Source: an uncultured Coriobacteriaceae bacterium (GTDB taxonomy: Bacteria > Actinomycetota > Coriobacteriia > Coriobacteriales > Atopobiaceae). Taken from it: a DNA stretch of 64,000 bases. Under the pieces are notes generated by a model that saw only the letters and a list, made by a program, of their open reading frames with translations, ran no database searches and was not told where the DNA came from. Both the position numbers and the translations under genes were made by a program. The stretch lies in assembly GCA_902793465.1 (NCBI GenBank), contig CADBDT010000002.1:39855-103854 (forward strand), written 5' to 3'. Positions 1 to 10,929 of this stretch are shown one piece after another; positions within the stretch are counted from its first letter, which is position 1; each line of letters begins with the position of its first letter.

Positions 1-56
1 TACGCTCCTCGCGCGAGTTGAGTGCCCCTAACCTTTTTGGTTGCCCCTCGCTGCGC

Positions 57-90
57 TGCGGAACTGCGCGCGGCTGCTTTCCATGGCGCC
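57..90. repeat. Core of repeat family E (copy 1)
   Basis: A 34-bp stretch identical to positions 30539-30572, where it forms the loop and inner arm of a long hairpin. Here it lies just downstream of the rpoD stop codon. Flanking bases around 37-48 and 112-122 can pair weakly, but the window edge prevents full delimitation. No gene is visible in the first 147 bases. Confidence 0.6.
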
Positions 91-147
91 TCGCGGTTTT
101 GGCCTCTGTTTGGGGCAGGCCATCTGTGGTCTGACGCCGTAGGACTA

Positions 148-1515
148 TTAGTCGTCCATGTAATCCTTGAGCTTTCCCGAACGGCTGGGATGACGGAGCT
201 TTACGAGCGTCTTGCTCTCAATCTGCCTAATGCGCTCGCGCGTAACGCCAAACTCGCGCCCGACCTCCTCGAGGGTACGCGGATGGCCGTCCTCCAGACC
301 AAAGCGGAACTTTATTACCTTGCGCTCGCGGTCTGCAAGGCCATCGAGCACCTGCTCAAGCTGCTCGCGAAGCATTGAGTCGCTTGCGGCCTCCGGAGGC
401 GCGACTGCAGAGGTATCTTCCAAAAAGTCGCCAAGCTGGGAGTCTTCCTCCTCGCCAATAGGCGTCTCGAGGCTCACGGGTTCCTGGCTTATCTTTTGGA
501 TCTCGCGCACGCGCTCGGCGCTCATACCCATCTCTTCGCCAATTTCCTCCGGCGTCGGTTCGCGGCCGAACTCCTGCAAAAGCTGGCGCTGCACGCGTAC
601 GAGCTTGTTAATAGTCTCCACCATGTGGACGGGAATGCGAATGGTGCGTGCCTGGTCGGCAATCGCGCGGGTTATTGCTTGGCGAATCCACCACGTGGCA
701 TACGTCGAAAACTTGAAGCCCTTTGTGTAGTCGAACTTCTCTACCGCGCGTATGAGGCCAAGGTTACCCTCTTGGATAAGGTCCAGAAACAGCATGCCGC
801 GACCAACGTAGCGCTTGGCAATGGAAACCACAAGACGAAGGTTTGCGCTAATGAGCGCCTGCTTTGCCTCAAGTCCTACCTGCTCCACGCGCGAAAGACG
901 GCGTCGCTCGGCACGCGTGAGCTCAAGCTCTCCGGCATCAAACGCCTCAAGCTTGTCCATGGCCTCCGTGCCCGCCTCGATCTTCATGGCAAGGTCCACC
1001 TCTTCGGCCGCGGTAAGCAGCTCAACCTTGCCAATCTCCTTAAGGTACATGCGCACGGGGTCCTGCGTCATCTTTGCGTTGGTAAGCTCTTGCTGACGCG
1101 CACGGCCCCTGCTGGAGCGCTTCTTGGTCTTGGGCTTTGGCGTGGCACGCAATGCCTCGTTTACTGCCTTTGCCTCGTTTATGGTTTCGATGTCGCGTTC
1201 TTCGCCATCCTCGTCCACTTCGTCGATCTCGGCATCGTCGTCCTCGTATTCCTCCGACGCCACCGCAAATCCCGAGGTAAGCTCCTCCACGCTTCCTGCT
1301 TCGCCCGCAGTGGTAATGTCTACCCCGCGCTTGCGAATGGCATCGTAGAGCTCGGATAGCTCGTCGCCATCTATGTCGATCTCCTTAATGGCAATCTGGA
1401 TGTCGTCCTCGGTAAGGACGCCCTCGGACTTGCTCGACTTGGAGACAAGAACCTCTACCACATTGGCAAGTTCCTCCGAAAGCGAGGACTCGCTCATAGA
1501 CTTTTTTGCTGTCAC
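148..1515 (-). CDS. rpoD: RNA polymerase primary sigma factor (sigma-70)
   Basis: Principal sigma factor, directing RNA polymerase to housekeeping promoters. An acidic N-terminal region 1.1 is followed by region 1.2 ([11 protein letters not shown]), region 2 ([41 protein letters not shown]), region 3, and region 4 with the -35 helix-turn-helix ([20 protein letters not shown]). About 455 residues. The reading frame stays open to 1554, but a GTG at 1515 is preceded by GGAAGGA at good spacing; ATG at 1497 is the alternative. It is the last gene of the long operon and follows dnaG closely, the usual macromolecular synthesis order. Family assignment is certain; only the start is in doubt. Confidence 0.97.
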   Translation of the reverse strand: MTAKKSMSESSLSEELANVVEVLVSKSSKSEGVLTEDDIQIAIKEIDIDGDELSELYDAIRKRGVDITTAGEAGSVEELTSGFAVASEEYEDDDAEIDEVDEDGEERDIETINEAKAVNEALRATPKPKTKKRSSRGRARQQELTNAKMTQDPVRMYLKEIGKVELLTAAEEVDLAMKIEAGTEAMDKLEAFDAGELELTRAERRRLSRVEQVGLEAKQALISANLRLVVSIAKRYVGRGMLFLDLIQEGNLGLIRAVEKFDYTKGFKFSTYATWWIRQAITRAIADQARTIRIPVHMVETINKLVRVQRQLLQEFGREPTPEEIGEEMGMSAERVREIQKISQEPVSLETPIGEEEDSQLGDFLEDTSAVAPPEAASDSMLREQLEQVLDGLADRERKVIKFRFGLEDGHPRTLEEVGREFGVTRERIRQIESKTLVKLRHPSRSGKLKDYMDD

Positions 1516-1559
1516 AGACTTCCTTCCGACGTAAACTCTGGGAATTGTACCCAAAAAAG

Positions 1560-3503
1560 CTAGCGATTAAACCCAGAAGACACTCTATTTGCTAGTTGAT
1601 TTGCATGTTTTTGCAAATCAGCCGCTTCGGCAAACATTTCTGCGGAGGTGCCGTCTCCCGCACGCATGCGAGCCCGCAACTCCTTTATCTTTCTTCGGGT
1701 AGAGTAGAGCTCCACGGTGTCCAGAACAAAGCCGATCTTTGCCTCGGACGCCACTCCCTCCACCGTTGCAACACGACCCGAAGAGAGCAGGCGTGGGGCC
1801 TCGGGCACCACGCTTTCGGCTGCACGCACAACGTCACCTGGATCCGTTCCCTCGGGCGTGGCAAGCATGGCCCATGCCATTGCCTCGTGCCGCTCGTCTG
1901 CCCACAAAAACGACGATATCCTGTCCGCATGTTCGCGCATCTGATCCAGGTTCGTTGCCATAAGTGACAAGAGCTCGCGCTCGGCCTGCAGCTGAAGCCG
2001 GTCATCCGAGGTAAGGGCGACTCCCTGCGATGCCCAACCGTCACTTGCGGGTGCGTATGCATCTGACGAGTCAAACACCGGCGGTCCGCCTTGGTAGGCA
2101 TCTACCGGAACGTAGTCGTCCGGAACGTATCCCTGCGAATCGTATGGGGGCGCGTCCGAAACGTTCCCCTGCCTGGTCCCCTGCCTGGACCACGACCCGC
2201 GTTGCGTGTCCTGCGCCTTTGGCAGCGGTTTGGAACGTATGGCGCGCTTTACCTCTTCGGGCGCCACACCCAGCCAGTCACCCACGACCATTGCGTATTC
2301 GTCCAACAGCACGGAATCGCGAAGCGGCGCAAGAACCCCTGCCAGGTCGTCCAGAGCCGCCATGCGCACGCCACCAGGTGCGGTGGGTCCAATGCTTTCC
2401 AGACGCTTGCGCAGCACAAAGTCCATAAGGGGCTCCGCCTTTGCGAGCTCTGCCTCCATGGCGCTGCGAGGGTTGGCGTCCAAAAACTCCGCCGGGTCTT
2501 GCCCGTTGGGCAACACGACACATCGAAGGTCCGCCTCGGACTTGTCTATAAACTGTATGGCGCGCTCGGCAGCGCGCTGGCCAGCGGCATCGCCGTCAAA
2601 CATGCAGATTATGCGCTTTGCAAAGCGCGCAAGGGTACGCACGTGGTCCAGCGAAAAGGACGTGCCCAACGCCGCCACCGTATGGTTAAAGCCGGCTTCG
2701 TGCATTGCCATAACGTCGGTATAGCCCTCACACACAATTGCCTCTCCCTTTGCGGCAATGTGCTCCTTGGCCTTGTCGAAGGCAAACAGGTGCTTGCCCT
2801 TGTGAAATACCGCGGTCTCCTTGGTGTTGAGGTACTTTGGCTTGGCATCGGTAAGTACTCGCCCGCCAAATGCAATGGTTCTGCCCTGCTCGTCTCGTAT
2901 GGGAAACATTACGCGATCGTAAAAGCGGTCCGCCTCGTAACCGTTGCGCAAAACAGAGAGGTCCGCGGCTTCCATCTCCTCGTTGGTAAACCCCTTTGAG
3001 CTCAGGTGCGATACCAGCATCGCGTTTCCCGGAGCATAGCCCAGGCCCCATCGCCTACAGACGTCCGAGCCAAATCCCCTGTTCGAAAGATACGCACGAC
3101 CCTGCGCAGGACCCCTGCCCCGGCCGCGGTTGAGGATCTTGGCATAGTAGGACTGCGCCTCTTCCATACACTCTATGAGCCTGATGCGTCTGGGACCTCT
3201 GCGTCCCCCGTGGCTCTCCACAAGCTCTATGCCCGCGCGGTCTGCAAGGAAGCGCACGGCATCCACGAACTCGAGGTTTTCTCTGTGCATAACGTAGCCA
3301 AACACATCGCCGCCCAAACCGCAGCCAAAGCATTTCCAAAGCCCAGTGGACGGATTGATGTGAAAAGAAGGCGTCTTTTCGTGATGAAACGGGCAGCAGC
3401 CCCACCAGTCGGAACCGCGACGCCTAAGCTCGACGGTCTCGCTCACCAGCTGAAAAAAGTCCGTTGCGCGCCTCACGCGCTCTTTGTCCTCGTCGGTAAT
3501 CAT
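1560..3503 (-). CDS. dnaG: DNA primase
   Basis: Synthesises RNA primers at the replication fork, working with DnaB. The N-terminal CHC2 zinc finger is visible ([14 protein letters not shown], then CFGCG, about residues 35-65). The catalytic TOPRIM core follows, with [14 protein letters not shown] near residue 260 and the acidic FDGDAAG motif near 310. The C-terminal helicase-interaction part is variable and preceded by a low-complexity linker (about 440-490). At 647 residues it has normal length. The start overlaps the ribF stop as ATGA and has a strong AAGGAGGTGAG ribosome-binding site, so translational coupling with ribF is likely. Confidence 0.97.
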   Translation of the reverse strand: MITDEDKERVRRATDFFQLVSETVELRRRGSDWWGCCPFHHEKTPSFHINPSTGLWKCFGCGLGGDVFGYVMHRENLEFVDAVRFLADRAGIELVESHGGRRGPRRIRLIECMEEAQSYYAKILNRGRGRGPAQGRAYLSNRGFGSDVCRRWGLGYAPGNAMLVSHLSSKGFTNEEMEAADLSVLRNGYEADRFYDRVMFPIRDEQGRTIAFGGRVLTDAKPKYLNTKETAVFHKGKHLFAFDKAKEHIAAKGEAIVCEGYTDVMAMHEAGFNHTVAALGTSFSLDHVRTLARFAKRIICMFDGDAAGQRAAERAIQFIDKSEADLRCVVLPNGQDPAEFLDANPRSAMEAELAKAEPLMDFVLRKRLESIGPTAPGGVRMAALDDLAGVLAPLRDSVLLDEYAMVVGDWLGVAPEEVKRAIRSKPLPKAQDTQRGSWSRQGTRQGNVSDAPPYDSQGYVPDDYVPVDAYQGGPPVFDSSDAYAPASDGWASQGVALTSDDRLQLQAERELLSLMATNLDQMREHADRISSFLWADERHEAMAWAMLATPEGTDPGDVVRAAESVVPEAPRLLSSGRVATVEGVASEAKIGFVLDTVELYSTRRKIKELRARMRAGDGTSAEMFAEAADLQKHANQLANRVSSGFNR

Positions 3504-4516
3504 GCGCTCACCTCCTTAGCAGAACTACCCAAGTTGCAGCGCACCCATTCTATGTTTTCGAGCACGGTGTGCTTGAGCTCGCCCAAGGAGTCAAACTTTC
3601 TTGACGCGCGAAGCCAACGCTCAAACGTAACGGCAACGTTGGCGTCGTATATGTTGCCTTCAAAGCCAACTATGCTTGCCTCCAAAAACGCGCTTCGAGG
3701 GCTATCGAAGGAGGGAGGCGCACCAACGTTTGTCGCCGCTGGCCATGCCTTATTGCCTATTATTAGGTAGCAGGCATACACTCCTTCGGCGGGAAGACAG
3801 TCATGCACGTCGCAGCACACGTTTGCGGTGGGAAAACCAAACGAGGTTCCCTCTCCCCGCCCGTGCCGTACCACGCCGCGCACAAAATGGCTTCGGCCAA
3901 GCAGCGAGGAGACTTCCTCTACCTCGCCACTACGCAACCGTTGTCTTATCCTCGAAGAGGAAACCGTGCTCGAGCCCATTTCTACGAGTCCGTGGGCATG
4001 CATATAAAAGCCGTGCTTGTTGCCAAGCGCTTCGAGCGTGGCGGTATTTCCCGCTCCCCCGCAGCCAAAGCGAAAGTTTGTGCCTACATGCACGCTTACG
4101 GGACGCACCACGTCCATTAGCACGCACGTTACAAAGTCGTTGGGGCTCAGCGAGGCCATGCTGCGATCGAAGGACACAACAACCACCGCATCTACGCCTA
4201 GCGAGAGCAGGGCATTGCGCCTGTCGTGTATGTTAAGCAGCCTGTCACCGGCACGCGGACCCTTTACGACTTCTGCCGGATCGGGATCGAAGGTAACCAC
4301 CACGCAGGGTACGCCACGAGTGCGCGCGTCCTCAACAGCAGCGGCAACAAGCGTCCGATGCCCCATGTGCACACCGTCAAATGCGCCGAGCACCACTACG
4401 GCATCCATAGGGGGATCCGCGCTATATGCGCGCCCACGCGTATATACGACGCCATGGCTCAGCTGCGTGGCAACCAAGGCGTTGGGGGCAAAAAGGACCT
4501 TGGACAGGTCGCTCAT
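3500..4516 (-). CDS. ribF: Bifunctional riboflavin kinase / FAD synthetase
   Basis: Converts riboflavin to FMN and then FAD in the cytoplasm. The N-terminal FMN adenylyltransferase domain has the nucleotidyl-transferase signature GAFDGVHMGH (about residue 45), and the C-terminal flavokinase domain has GFPTANV near residue 220. About 338 residues, the usual RibF length. The frame is open further upstream, but ATG at 4516 overlaps the truB stop as ATGA and yields the expected N terminus MSDLSKVLF. ribF beside truB is a common bacterial arrangement in the nusA-infB operon. Confidence 0.95.
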   Translation of the reverse strand: MSDLSKVLFAPNALVATQLSHGVVYTRGRAYSADPPMDAVVVLGAFDGVHMGHRTLVAAAVEDARTRGVPCVVVTFDPDPAEVVKGPRAGDRLLNIHDRRNALLSLGVDAVVVVSFDRSMASLSPNDFVTCVLMDVVRPVSVHVGTNFRFGCGGAGNTATLEALGNKHGFYMHAHGLVEMGSSTVSSSRIRQRLRSGEVEEVSSLLGRSHFVRGVVRHGRGEGTSFGFPTANVCCDVHDCLPAEGVYACYLIIGNKAWPAATNVGAPPSFDSPRSAFLEASIVGFEGNIYDANVAVTFERWLRASRKFDSLGELKHTVLENIEWVRCNLGSSAKEVSA

Positions 4517-5460
4517 GCGCTTACCCCCTCCACACCAAGCGGACAGTTGACGTGCGGACGAAGGACACCGTCCGCATAGCGCCACACGCCATACAACCTG
4601 CCGTCATTTATGAGCGAAAAGAGCGCTCCGTCGGTCGCGGGTCCAAGGTTTGCGGGGGCAAATTGCCGCCCGTTGCGAACGCATTCGAGGTCTTTGGGAC
4701 CCAGCTCCACAACGGGAAACCCAAGCACCTTTACGGGATCGAGCGCAAGCGCACCAACGCCATCGAGGCCGCAATCCACAATCTGTTGCAAATCTACGCA
4801 GTCGTCCAAGGTCACAAGCCCAGAGGCCGTTCTACACAGCTGTCCCAAGTGCGCCACGCTTCCCACCATGGGGCCAAGGTCGCGCGCGAGCGCTCGTATG
4901 TAGGTTCCCGGAGAGACCACAAAGTCACAGTCCCAGTACGGGTCTTCCAACGTGCCCACTTTGGCAAGTGACGCCTCGTACACTACGATGTCTCGCTCGG
5001 GAAGCTCGAAGTCCTCCCCCGCGCGCGCCCTGTCGTAGGCACGAACACCATCCACCTTAATTGCAGAAAAGCGAGGGGGACGCTGTTTTCCAGACCCCAC
5101 AAAGCATGACAGCACGTCCCTTGCATACGACTCGTCTAGCACCCGTTCGGGCACCGGTGCCGTTTTTATGGACGTGCCCTGGGCATCGTCGGTATCCGTT
5201 TGAGTGCCAAATACGATTCGCGCGCTATACGCCTTGCGCCTTCCTTCCTCGACACACGGTATGAGCTTGCGAGCCTGACCTACCGCAAGCACAAGGACCC
5301 CCGTTACCGCAGGGTCAAGCGTTCCAATGTGGCCCACGCCGTCGTCTGCAAGGGCTTTGCCCACTTGGTTGTCTACCGCACGCGTTACCTCGCCATATGG
5401 CTTGTTTACGGCCAGCAGCAGATTGCGGCCGCATGCTCGTCTTCTGCGACGCCTCGCCAA
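4513..5460 (-). CDS. truB: tRNA pseudouridine-55 synthase
   Basis: Isomerises U55 in the T-loop of tRNAs. The motif NKPYGEVT (about residue 20) is followed by HIGTLDPAVTGVLVL, which carries the catalytic aspartate. A C-terminal PUA-like region follows. The start is a TTG at 5460 preceded by GGAGGGA; the preceding gene ends at 5464. The N terminus is unusually rich in arginine (seven of the first nine residues after Met-Ala), possibly an RNA-contacting tail. 315 residues is typical for actinobacterial TruB. Confidence 0.95.
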   Translation of the reverse strand: MARRRRRRACGRNLLLAVNKPYGEVTRAVDNQVGKALADDGVGHIGTLDPAVTGVLVLAVGQARKLIPCVEEGRRKAYSARIVFGTQTDTDDAQGTSIKTAPVPERVLDESYARDVLSCFVGSGKQRPPRFSAIKVDGVRAYDRARAGEDFELPERDIVVYEASLAKVGTLEDPYWDCDFVVSPGTYIRALARDLGPMVGSVAHLGQLCRTASGLVTLDDCVDLQQIVDCGLDGVGALALDPVKVLGFPVVELGPKDLECVRNGRQFAPANLGPATDGALFSLINDGRLYGVWRYADGVLRPHVNCPLGVEGVSA

Positions 5461-5463
5461 GGG

Positions 5464-6528
5464 CTATCCCTCCTCTTTGAGCGCCTCTTCGTTGGCGTTA
5501 AGCAAAACGCGCAGCAGCGGCAGCACGGTTGCCAGCGCCTCGTCTATGTCACCGTCAAACGTAAAGCCGGCAGCCGCCTTGTGTCCACCGCCTCCCATAA
5601 GGTTGGCCACAACCGATACGTCGTGGTTTCCCTTGGAGCGCAGGTTGCCACGCACCTGCCCGTTGGGAATCTTCTTTAGAAAGAGTGCGATCTCGGAACC
5701 TTCTACACTGCGGACCACGTCTATGAGCCCGTCGCTCTCGTCGAGGTCGGCACCGGTGCGCTCGAGGTCGTTCTGAGTGGCATAGCTATATGCAATTCGC
5801 CCGTCCTCAAACGTTTTTATTCGTCCCATAACAAGCGACTTAAGGTGCAGGAAGGGCAGCCGGAAGCTTTGGTACACGTTAAGGGAGATGTCGGAGGGAG
5901 ACGCGCCACACCTTACCAGCAGGCTCGCAACCTCAAACGACTCGCCATCCGAGTTCTGATACTGAAACCTGCCTGTGTCGGTAACCACGGCACACATGAG
6001 GTTCTGGGCAATGCTTGCGTCTATGTTTGCTCCCAAATACTGAGCGAACTCCGCAATTAGGATGCCTGCCGCCGCCGCGCTCGTACGAACGACACATGCA
6101 GTCGCAAGGGGGTTCTGGGGAGGATGATGATCGATGACCGCCCTTTTGTGCGCCCTCTTGCAAACATCTGCCGCAGCGTTAAGACGTCCGATTTCGGAGA
6201 GATCGACGGCAATAAAGAGGTCGGGATCCTCCTTATAGTCGTCTGGCATAACGAACTCGTTGGCATGCGGCAAAAAGCGGTATATGCGCGGCACAGGGGC
6301 GTTGTCCGCAAGCAGCGGCGTTACGCGCGCCTGGGGCCAATGCTGGCGAATTGTGAGCATGAGCCCCAAAACCGAACCCAGTGCGTCGCCGTCAGGCGAA
6401 GTATGCGCACATATTGCGATGCTCGACGCTCCATCTATGAGCTTGGCGATCCTTTTGAACCCTTCTACCTGCTTCTGGTATTCATCGGGGTCCAACGGAC
6501 CGTAGCATCGTTCGCCGTTTTCACTCAT
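5464..6528 (-). CDS. DHH-family phosphoesterase (NrnA / pAp phosphatase type)
   Basis: Bifunctional oligoribonuclease and pAp phosphatase-like enzyme. The DHH domain shows HTSPDGDALGSVLG (about residue 40), a metal-binding aspartate in AVDLSE, and the DHHPP signature. The C-terminal DHHA1 domain ends with GGGHKAAAGF, the substrate-binding glycine motif. About 354 residues from an ATG at 6528 that overlaps the rbfA stop. The position between rbfA and truB is the standard one for this family in the nusA-infB operon, which suggests a role in degrading short RNA fragments. Confidence 0.92.
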   Translation of the reverse strand: MSENGERCYGPLDPDEYQKQVEGFKRIAKLIDGASSIAICAHTSPDGDALGSVLGLMLTIRQHWPQARVTPLLADNAPVPRIYRFLPHANEFVMPDDYKEDPDLFIAVDLSEIGRLNAAADVCKRAHKRAVIDHHPPQNPLATACVVRTSAAAAGILIAEFAQYLGANIDASIAQNLMCAVVTDTGRFQYQNSDGESFEVASLLVRCGASPSDISLNVYQSFRLPFLHLKSLVMGRIKTFEDGRIAYSYATQNDLERTGADLDESDGLIDVVRSVEGSEIALFLKKIPNGQVRGNLRSKGNHDVSVVANLMGGGGHKAAAGFTFDGDIDEALATVLPLLRVLLNANEEALKEEG

Positions 6529-6928
6529 CTGCGTCCTCCGCAACGTCTGGCACCACAGGATACCCAAACTCGTCTTTTTCTACGCTCATGGACGAAGGAA
6601 CGTCCTCAAGCATGCGGGCAATGTGTTCCGCCTCGTCCACCGTGGTGTCGATCTCAAACACGATGTCGGGTGTAACCCTCCAGCCCAGCGAGCGTCCAAG
6701 GAGCGAACGTATCCGCCCCTTGGCTCGCTGCAACGCAAGGCGAACCTCGTCGTAGCGATCTACATCGCAGCTCACGTATGCCTTGAGCATGGACTTGTCT
6801 ATGCTCACTTCGCATCCCGTGAGCGTTACCAGATCCAACGCGGGGTCCGAGAGCTCGAACAGCAGAATGTATCCGAGCTTTTCGCGTGCCTGCTCGCCCA
6901 TGCGACGAGAATTGTTGTTCTGCTTCAT
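6521..6928 (-). CDS. rbfA: 30S ribosome-binding factor A
   Basis: Single KH-fold protein that binds the immature 30S subunit and helps 16S rRNA 5'-end maturation. The compact domain begins RRMGEQAREKLGYIL, and the later helix RIRSLLGRSLGWRVTPDIVFEID is characteristic. A short acidic tail follows (DVAEDADE). 135 residues, normal length. It follows infB by 12 bases and overlaps the next gene by 8, so it is part of the same transcript. Confidence 0.95.
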   Translation of the reverse strand: MKQNNNSRRMGEQAREKLGYILLFELSDPALDLVTLTGCEVSIDKSMLKAYVSCDVDRYDEVRLALQRAKGRIRSLLGRSLGWRVTPDIVFEIDTTVDEAEHIARMLEDVPSSMSVEKDEFGYPVVPDVAEDADE

Positions 6929-6939
6929 GCCAGGAACTC

Positions 6940-9624
6940 CTACTCGGTACGAGCAACCTGCTCTATGCGATACGACTCAATAATATCGTTGGGGTGTATG
7001 TCTTGGAAGTTGTCCAGGCCTACACCGCATTCGAAGCCAGCCTTAACGCTCTTAACGTCGTCCTTGTAGCGCCTAAGCGATGCAACCGTGCCCTCGTATA
7101 CCACAATGCCGTCGCGCACCAGGCGAACATGGTCGTCGTGCGATATCTCGCCCTCCTGCACCATGCAGCCTGCGGCAATACCCACCTTGGGCACCTTAAA
7201 CGTGTCGCGGACCTCAACCGTGGCGGTTTGGACCTCGATTTCTGTGGGCCGGAGCATACCAATACGGGCTGCGTCGATGTCTTCCATTGCCTTGTAAATA
7301 ACGCTGTAGGTACGAATCTCAACGCCGGTGCGCTCGGAAGCCGCGCGCGCCTTGGCATCGGGACGAACGCCAAAGCCAATAATGATAGCGTTCGACGCAT
7401 CGGCAAGCACTACGTCCGTCTCGGATATGGCGCCTACTGCGGAGTGGATTACGTTTATGCGCACCTCGCTCTGGTCCATCTTTGCCAGGGAGTCCTCCAG
7501 GGCCTCGATGGAACCCATAACGTCTGCCTTAATAATAAGGTTGAGCTCCTTGACCTCGGCATCCTCCATCTTGGCAAACAGGTTTTCGAGCGTAACGTGC
7601 TTAACCTTGTTCTGCTCCTCTATGCGGGCCTTTAGCGCACGCTCGTCCGCCAATGCTCGGGCATCGCGGTCGTCCTGGAACACGCGGAACTCGTCGCCGG
7701 CCATGGGCACGCTCTGCAGGCCAAGGATCTCCACGGGATAGCTCGGTGTAGCCGAACGCACCTGCTTGCCCTTTGGGTCCACCATTGCGCGCACCTTGCC
7801 GTAGGACATGCCCGCCACCAGCGCGTCGCCTACGTGCAGCGTACCGCGGGTAACCAGCACCGTGGCAACCGATCCGCGGCCGCGGTCGAGCTTGGCCTCC
7901 AGCACGTTGCCCGACGCAAAGGTGTCGGGGTTAGCCTTGAGCTCCTGAACGTCGGCCTGCAAAAGGACGCTCTCCAGCAGCTCGTCGATGCCAATCTTCT
8001 TCTTGGCCGAGATGTCAACAAACATGTTGTCGCCACCCCAGTCCTCGGGAATAATGCCGTACTCGGTAAGCTCCTGGCGAACACGCGTGGAATCTGCGCC
8101 GGGTTTGTCAATCTTGTTTACGGCAACGATTATGGGTACGTCGGCCGCCTTGGCGTGATTGATGGACTCAATGGTCTGGGGCATTACGCCGTCGTCTGCC
8201 GCAACAATAAGAATAACTATGTCGGTAACCTTGGCTCCACGGGCACGCATGGCGGTAAAGGTCTCGTGACCAGGGGTATCGATAAACGTGATTATGCGTC
8301 CGTCGATGCTTACCTGCGAGGCGCCTATTGCCTGCGTAATGCCGCCGGCCTCGCCCTCGGCAACACCCGTGTGGCGAATGGCGTCCAGCAGGCTCGTCTT
8401 ACCGTGGTCTACGTGGCCCATTACGGTAACCACAGGCGGACGCGGCTTGAGGTCGGCCTCGTCGTCGTAGAAGGTAAAGGAGTTCTCTTCCTCCTTGCTC
8501 ATTACCTTAACGTCGCGACCGAGGTCGTCGGCAACGAGCTCTATCTGGTCGTCGGTCATGCTCTGGGTCATGGTAACGGCCTCGCCCAAAAGGAACATGC
8601 GCTTAATGATCTCGGTCGGGGCAACATCCAGGAGCTTGGCCAAGTCGGCTACGGTTGAGCCCTGCGGGACCTTTACCATGTCGAGCTGAGAAAGATCCTG
8701 GTCGTTGGCTATTGCCTGCTCGATGCGCTGCTGCTCGGCCGCTGCCTCCTGCTGCTTCTTCCTGCGCTCCTTGCGCTTGCGGCGACGGCCGGCCGACTCT
8801 ATGTTGGCCTCACGCACGGCGGCACGGGCGTCGGCAAGAACGCGCTCGCGGTTGTACTCCTCCGCCTCGCGCGCCATACGGCTGTAGCGATCCTCGGAAT
8901 CGTTGCGTTGCTGGCCACCGCGCCCCTTGCGCCTGCCACCGCCACGTCCTGCGACGTTTTCGGGGTCGGGTTGCACGGCGGCCATGGTCTCGGCGCTCAC
9001 GCGCGATGTGGAGCCACGGCGGCCACGCGAAGGCGCGGGCTGCTGCTTTTGCTGCTGCGGGGCCGCCTCGCGCTCGCGACGCCGCTCGCGACGACGCTCC
9101 TCCTCCGCCTGCTTCTTGGCCTTCTCCTCTTCCTCGCGCTTGCGAAGAATCTCGTCCTGCTGAGCAATCTGTTCTAAAAGACTGGAGAAGTTGGTCGTGG
9201 ACTTGGGCGCGTTGTCGCGTACGCGATTGCGCTCGGCTTCCTCGGCGGCGCGACGCTCGGCCTCCAGGCGCTCCTCCTCCGCACGACGGCGCTCGGCCTC
9301 CTCGGCGGCACGACGGCGCTCGGCCTCCTCGCGCTCCTTGCGACGGCGCTCCTCTGCGGCAAGACGCTCGCGCTCGGCCTTTTCGCGCGCCTCGCGCTCG
9401 GCCTTGGCCTTGGCCTCTTCCTCGGCCTTGCGCTGCTTCTCTATCTCCGCGGCACGAGCCTCCATAATGGGCTTGAGCCTCTTGCGTATAATTCCCACAT
9501 AGGCGTCTTCCAGCGCTGAGGAAGCAGCCTTGGCGGGTATCTTCATGTCGTGGAGATGCCCGAGCATCTCTTTGCTCGTCATGCCATATTCTCTGGCAAG
9601 TTCACTTACACGGGTCTTTGCCAT
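6940..9624 (-). CDS. infB: Translation initiation factor IF-2
   Basis: GTPase that brings initiator tRNA to the 30S subunit. IF2-N domain at residues 1-50. Residues about 60-300 are a long charged segment of Glu/Arg/Ala repeats (predicted coiled coil and disorder), typical of actinobacterial IF-2. A second IF2-N-like domain follows near 315. The G domain shows [18 protein letters not shown] and [10 protein letters not shown]-terminal domains C1 and C2 close the 894-residue protein. The highly repetitive charged segment gives long spurious frames on the other strand, which are not genes. Confidence 0.97.
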   Translation of the reverse strand: MAKTRVSELAREYGMTSKEMLGHLHDMKIPAKAASSALEDAYVGIIRKRLKPIMEARAAEIEKQRKAEEEAKAKAEREAREKAERERLAAEERRRKEREEAERRRAAEEAERRRAEEERLEAERRAAEEAERNRVRDNAPKSTTNFSSLLEQIAQQDEILRKREEEEKAKKQAEEERRRERRREREAAPQQQKQQPAPSRGRRGSTSRVSAETMAAVQPDPENVAGRGGGRRKGRGGQQRNDSEDRYSRMAREAEEYNRERVLADARAAVREANIESAGRRRKRKERRKKQQEAAAEQQRIEQAIANDQDLSQLDMVKVPQGSTVADLAKLLDVAPTEIIKRMFLLGEAVTMTQSMTDDQIELVADDLGRDVKVMSKEEENSFTFYDDEADLKPRPPVVTVMGHVDHGKTSLLDAIRHTGVAEGEAGGITQAIGASQVSIDGRIITFIDTPGHETFTAMRARGAKVTDIVILIVAADDGVMPQTIESINHAKAADVPIIVAVNKIDKPGADSTRVRQELTEYGIIPEDWGGDNMFVDISAKKKIGIDELLESVLLQADVQELKANPDTFASGNVLEAKLDRGRGSVATVLVTRGTLHVGDALVAGMSYGKVRAMVDPKGKQVRSATPSYPVEILGLQSVPMAGDEFRVFQDDRDARALADERALKARIEEQNKVKHVTLENLFAKMEDAEVKELNLIIKADVMGSIEALEDSLAKMDQSEVRINVIHSAVGAISETDVVLADASNAIIIGFGVRPDAKARAASERTGVEIRTYSVIYKAMEDIDAARIGMLRPTEIEVQTATVEVRDTFKVPKVGIAAGCMVQEGEISHDDHVRLVRDGIVVYEGTVASLRRYKDDVKSVKAGFECGVGLDNFQDIHPNDIIESYRIEQVARTE

Positions 9625-9681
9625 AAAACACCTTCTTAATGCGGGCGCTTGTGCGCGGTGCCGCCAAATCGGGACTCTTGC

Positions 9682-10920
9682 CTACTCGTCATCGGAAATA
9701 AGGTCGCTGTCCATCTCGGCCAGCTTCTCGTGTATGCCGCAGTACTTGGAACCAGGACGAGCTGCGTTGCGGCAACGCACGCCTGTTGGTCCCTCGTATT
9801 GGCACCGACGGTCTCCCGCCTCGCTTTCGCGCTCCTCACTCACCTCAAACACCATGTCGCGCAACACGTCGCGTGCCAGCGACTCGTTCTTAATGTCAAT
9901 GTGATAGCCCGTAAGGCGAGCGGCGAGTCGGGCGTTCTGCCCCTCTTTGCCAATGGCCAGCGAGAGCTGGTCGTCTGGCACAATTACCGTGGCGCGGTTG
10001 GTCTCCACGTCCACCACAACGCGAGACACCCGAGCGGGAGAGAGAGCGTTGGCAATAAAGGTTGCCGGGTCTTCGCTCCACTGAATTACGTCAACGCGTT
10101 CGCCGCGCAGCTCTGCCACCACGGCACGCACGCGACTGCCCTTGGGGCCAACGCACGCGCCCACGGGATCGGGCCCGTCTATGGACGATGCAACGGCAAC
10201 CTTGGACCTTACGCCAGGATCGCGTGCCACGGAGTATACGCGCACCACTCCGTCGTGGACTTCCGGTATCTCCTGCTCAAAGAGCCTCTTTACCAGGCGC
10301 GGGTCGGTGCGGCTCAACACAATTGACTTGCGCTGGCGCTCGCCACGCACGCCCGGGGTGTGATCGTCGGGATTGCGCACGTCTATTATTACCGCGCGAA
10401 GCCGCATGTTGTGAGCATACCTTTCGTTGCGCGGGCGCTCGTTAAGCTCGTCGGGGAACCTATGCTGGTCGAAGTGCGGAAGCTCCGCCTCCACGTCCTC
10501 GCTTATCTTTATGATGTCGAAGTCGTGCGTAGTTTGCAGCACCGTACCCAGAATCATGTCGCCAATGCGATAGCGGTACTCCTCGTACACCTTCTTGCGC
10601 GACGCGTCACGCACGATCTGCTTGATCTCTATCTTTGCCTGCATGGCAGCTATGCGGCTAGAGTCGGCAGGGGTTACGTCCACAGTCTCGAACTCCGTGT
10701 ATTCGCCCGTCTCCTCGTCGGGCTCGCCAACCGGCACGAGCTCGTACACGTACACCTTGCCCGACTCGGGGTCGATGGTTACCTGTGCGCTGTTTTTGAG
10801 GTGCAGCACGTCCTTATAGCTCTTTTCCAGAGACTTTTCCAAACGATCGAGCAGGTCCTGCCTGTCGATGTGCTTTTCTTGGCACAATAGCTCAAGTGCC
10901 TCCATTACGTTTCCGGCCAT
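9682..10920 (-). CDS. nusA: Transcription termination/antitermination factor NusA with an extra Cys/His tail
   Basis: Binds RNA polymerase and nascent RNA and modulates pausing, termination and rRNA antitermination. Order: N-terminal RNAP-binding domain (1-125), S1 domain (DMILGTVLQ), KH1 (VGACVGPKGSRVRAVVAELRGERVDV), KH2 (LAIGKEGQNARLAARLTGY). About 370 residues would complete these domains. The last 40 residues instead carry an extra segment with spacing Cys-x9-Cys-x10-Cys-x2-His (about 370-396), which looks like a small zinc knuckle. The ylxR gene that often follows nusA is missing here; only 57 bases separate nusA from infB. The tail is not a recognisable YlxR domain. Confidence 0.95.
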   Translation of the reverse strand: MAGNVMEALELLCQEKHIDRQDLLDRLEKSLEKSYKDVLHLKNSAQVTIDPESGKVYVYELVPVGEPDEETGEYTEFETVDVTPADSSRIAAMQAKIEIKQIVRDASRKKVYEEYRYRIGDMILGTVLQTTHDFDIIKISEDVEAELPHFDQHRFPDELNERPRNERYAHNMRLRAVIIDVRNPDDHTPGVRGERQRKSIVLSRTDPRLVKRLFEQEIPEVHDGVVRVYSVARDPGVRSKVAVASSIDGPDPVGACVGPKGSRVRAVVAELRGERVDVIQWSEDPATFIANALSPARVSRVVVDVETNRATVIVPDDQLSLAIGKEGQNARLAARLTGYHIDIKNESLARDVLRDMVFEVSEERESEAGDRRCQYEGPTGVRCRNAARPGSKYCGIHEKLAEMDSDLISDDE

Positions 10921-10929
10921 GCCATCCTC

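Noticed and set aside
7834-8658. Long plus-strand open frame opposite infB
   Set aside because: Shadow of the GC-rich infB coding strand; no ribosome-binding site or protein family resemblance.
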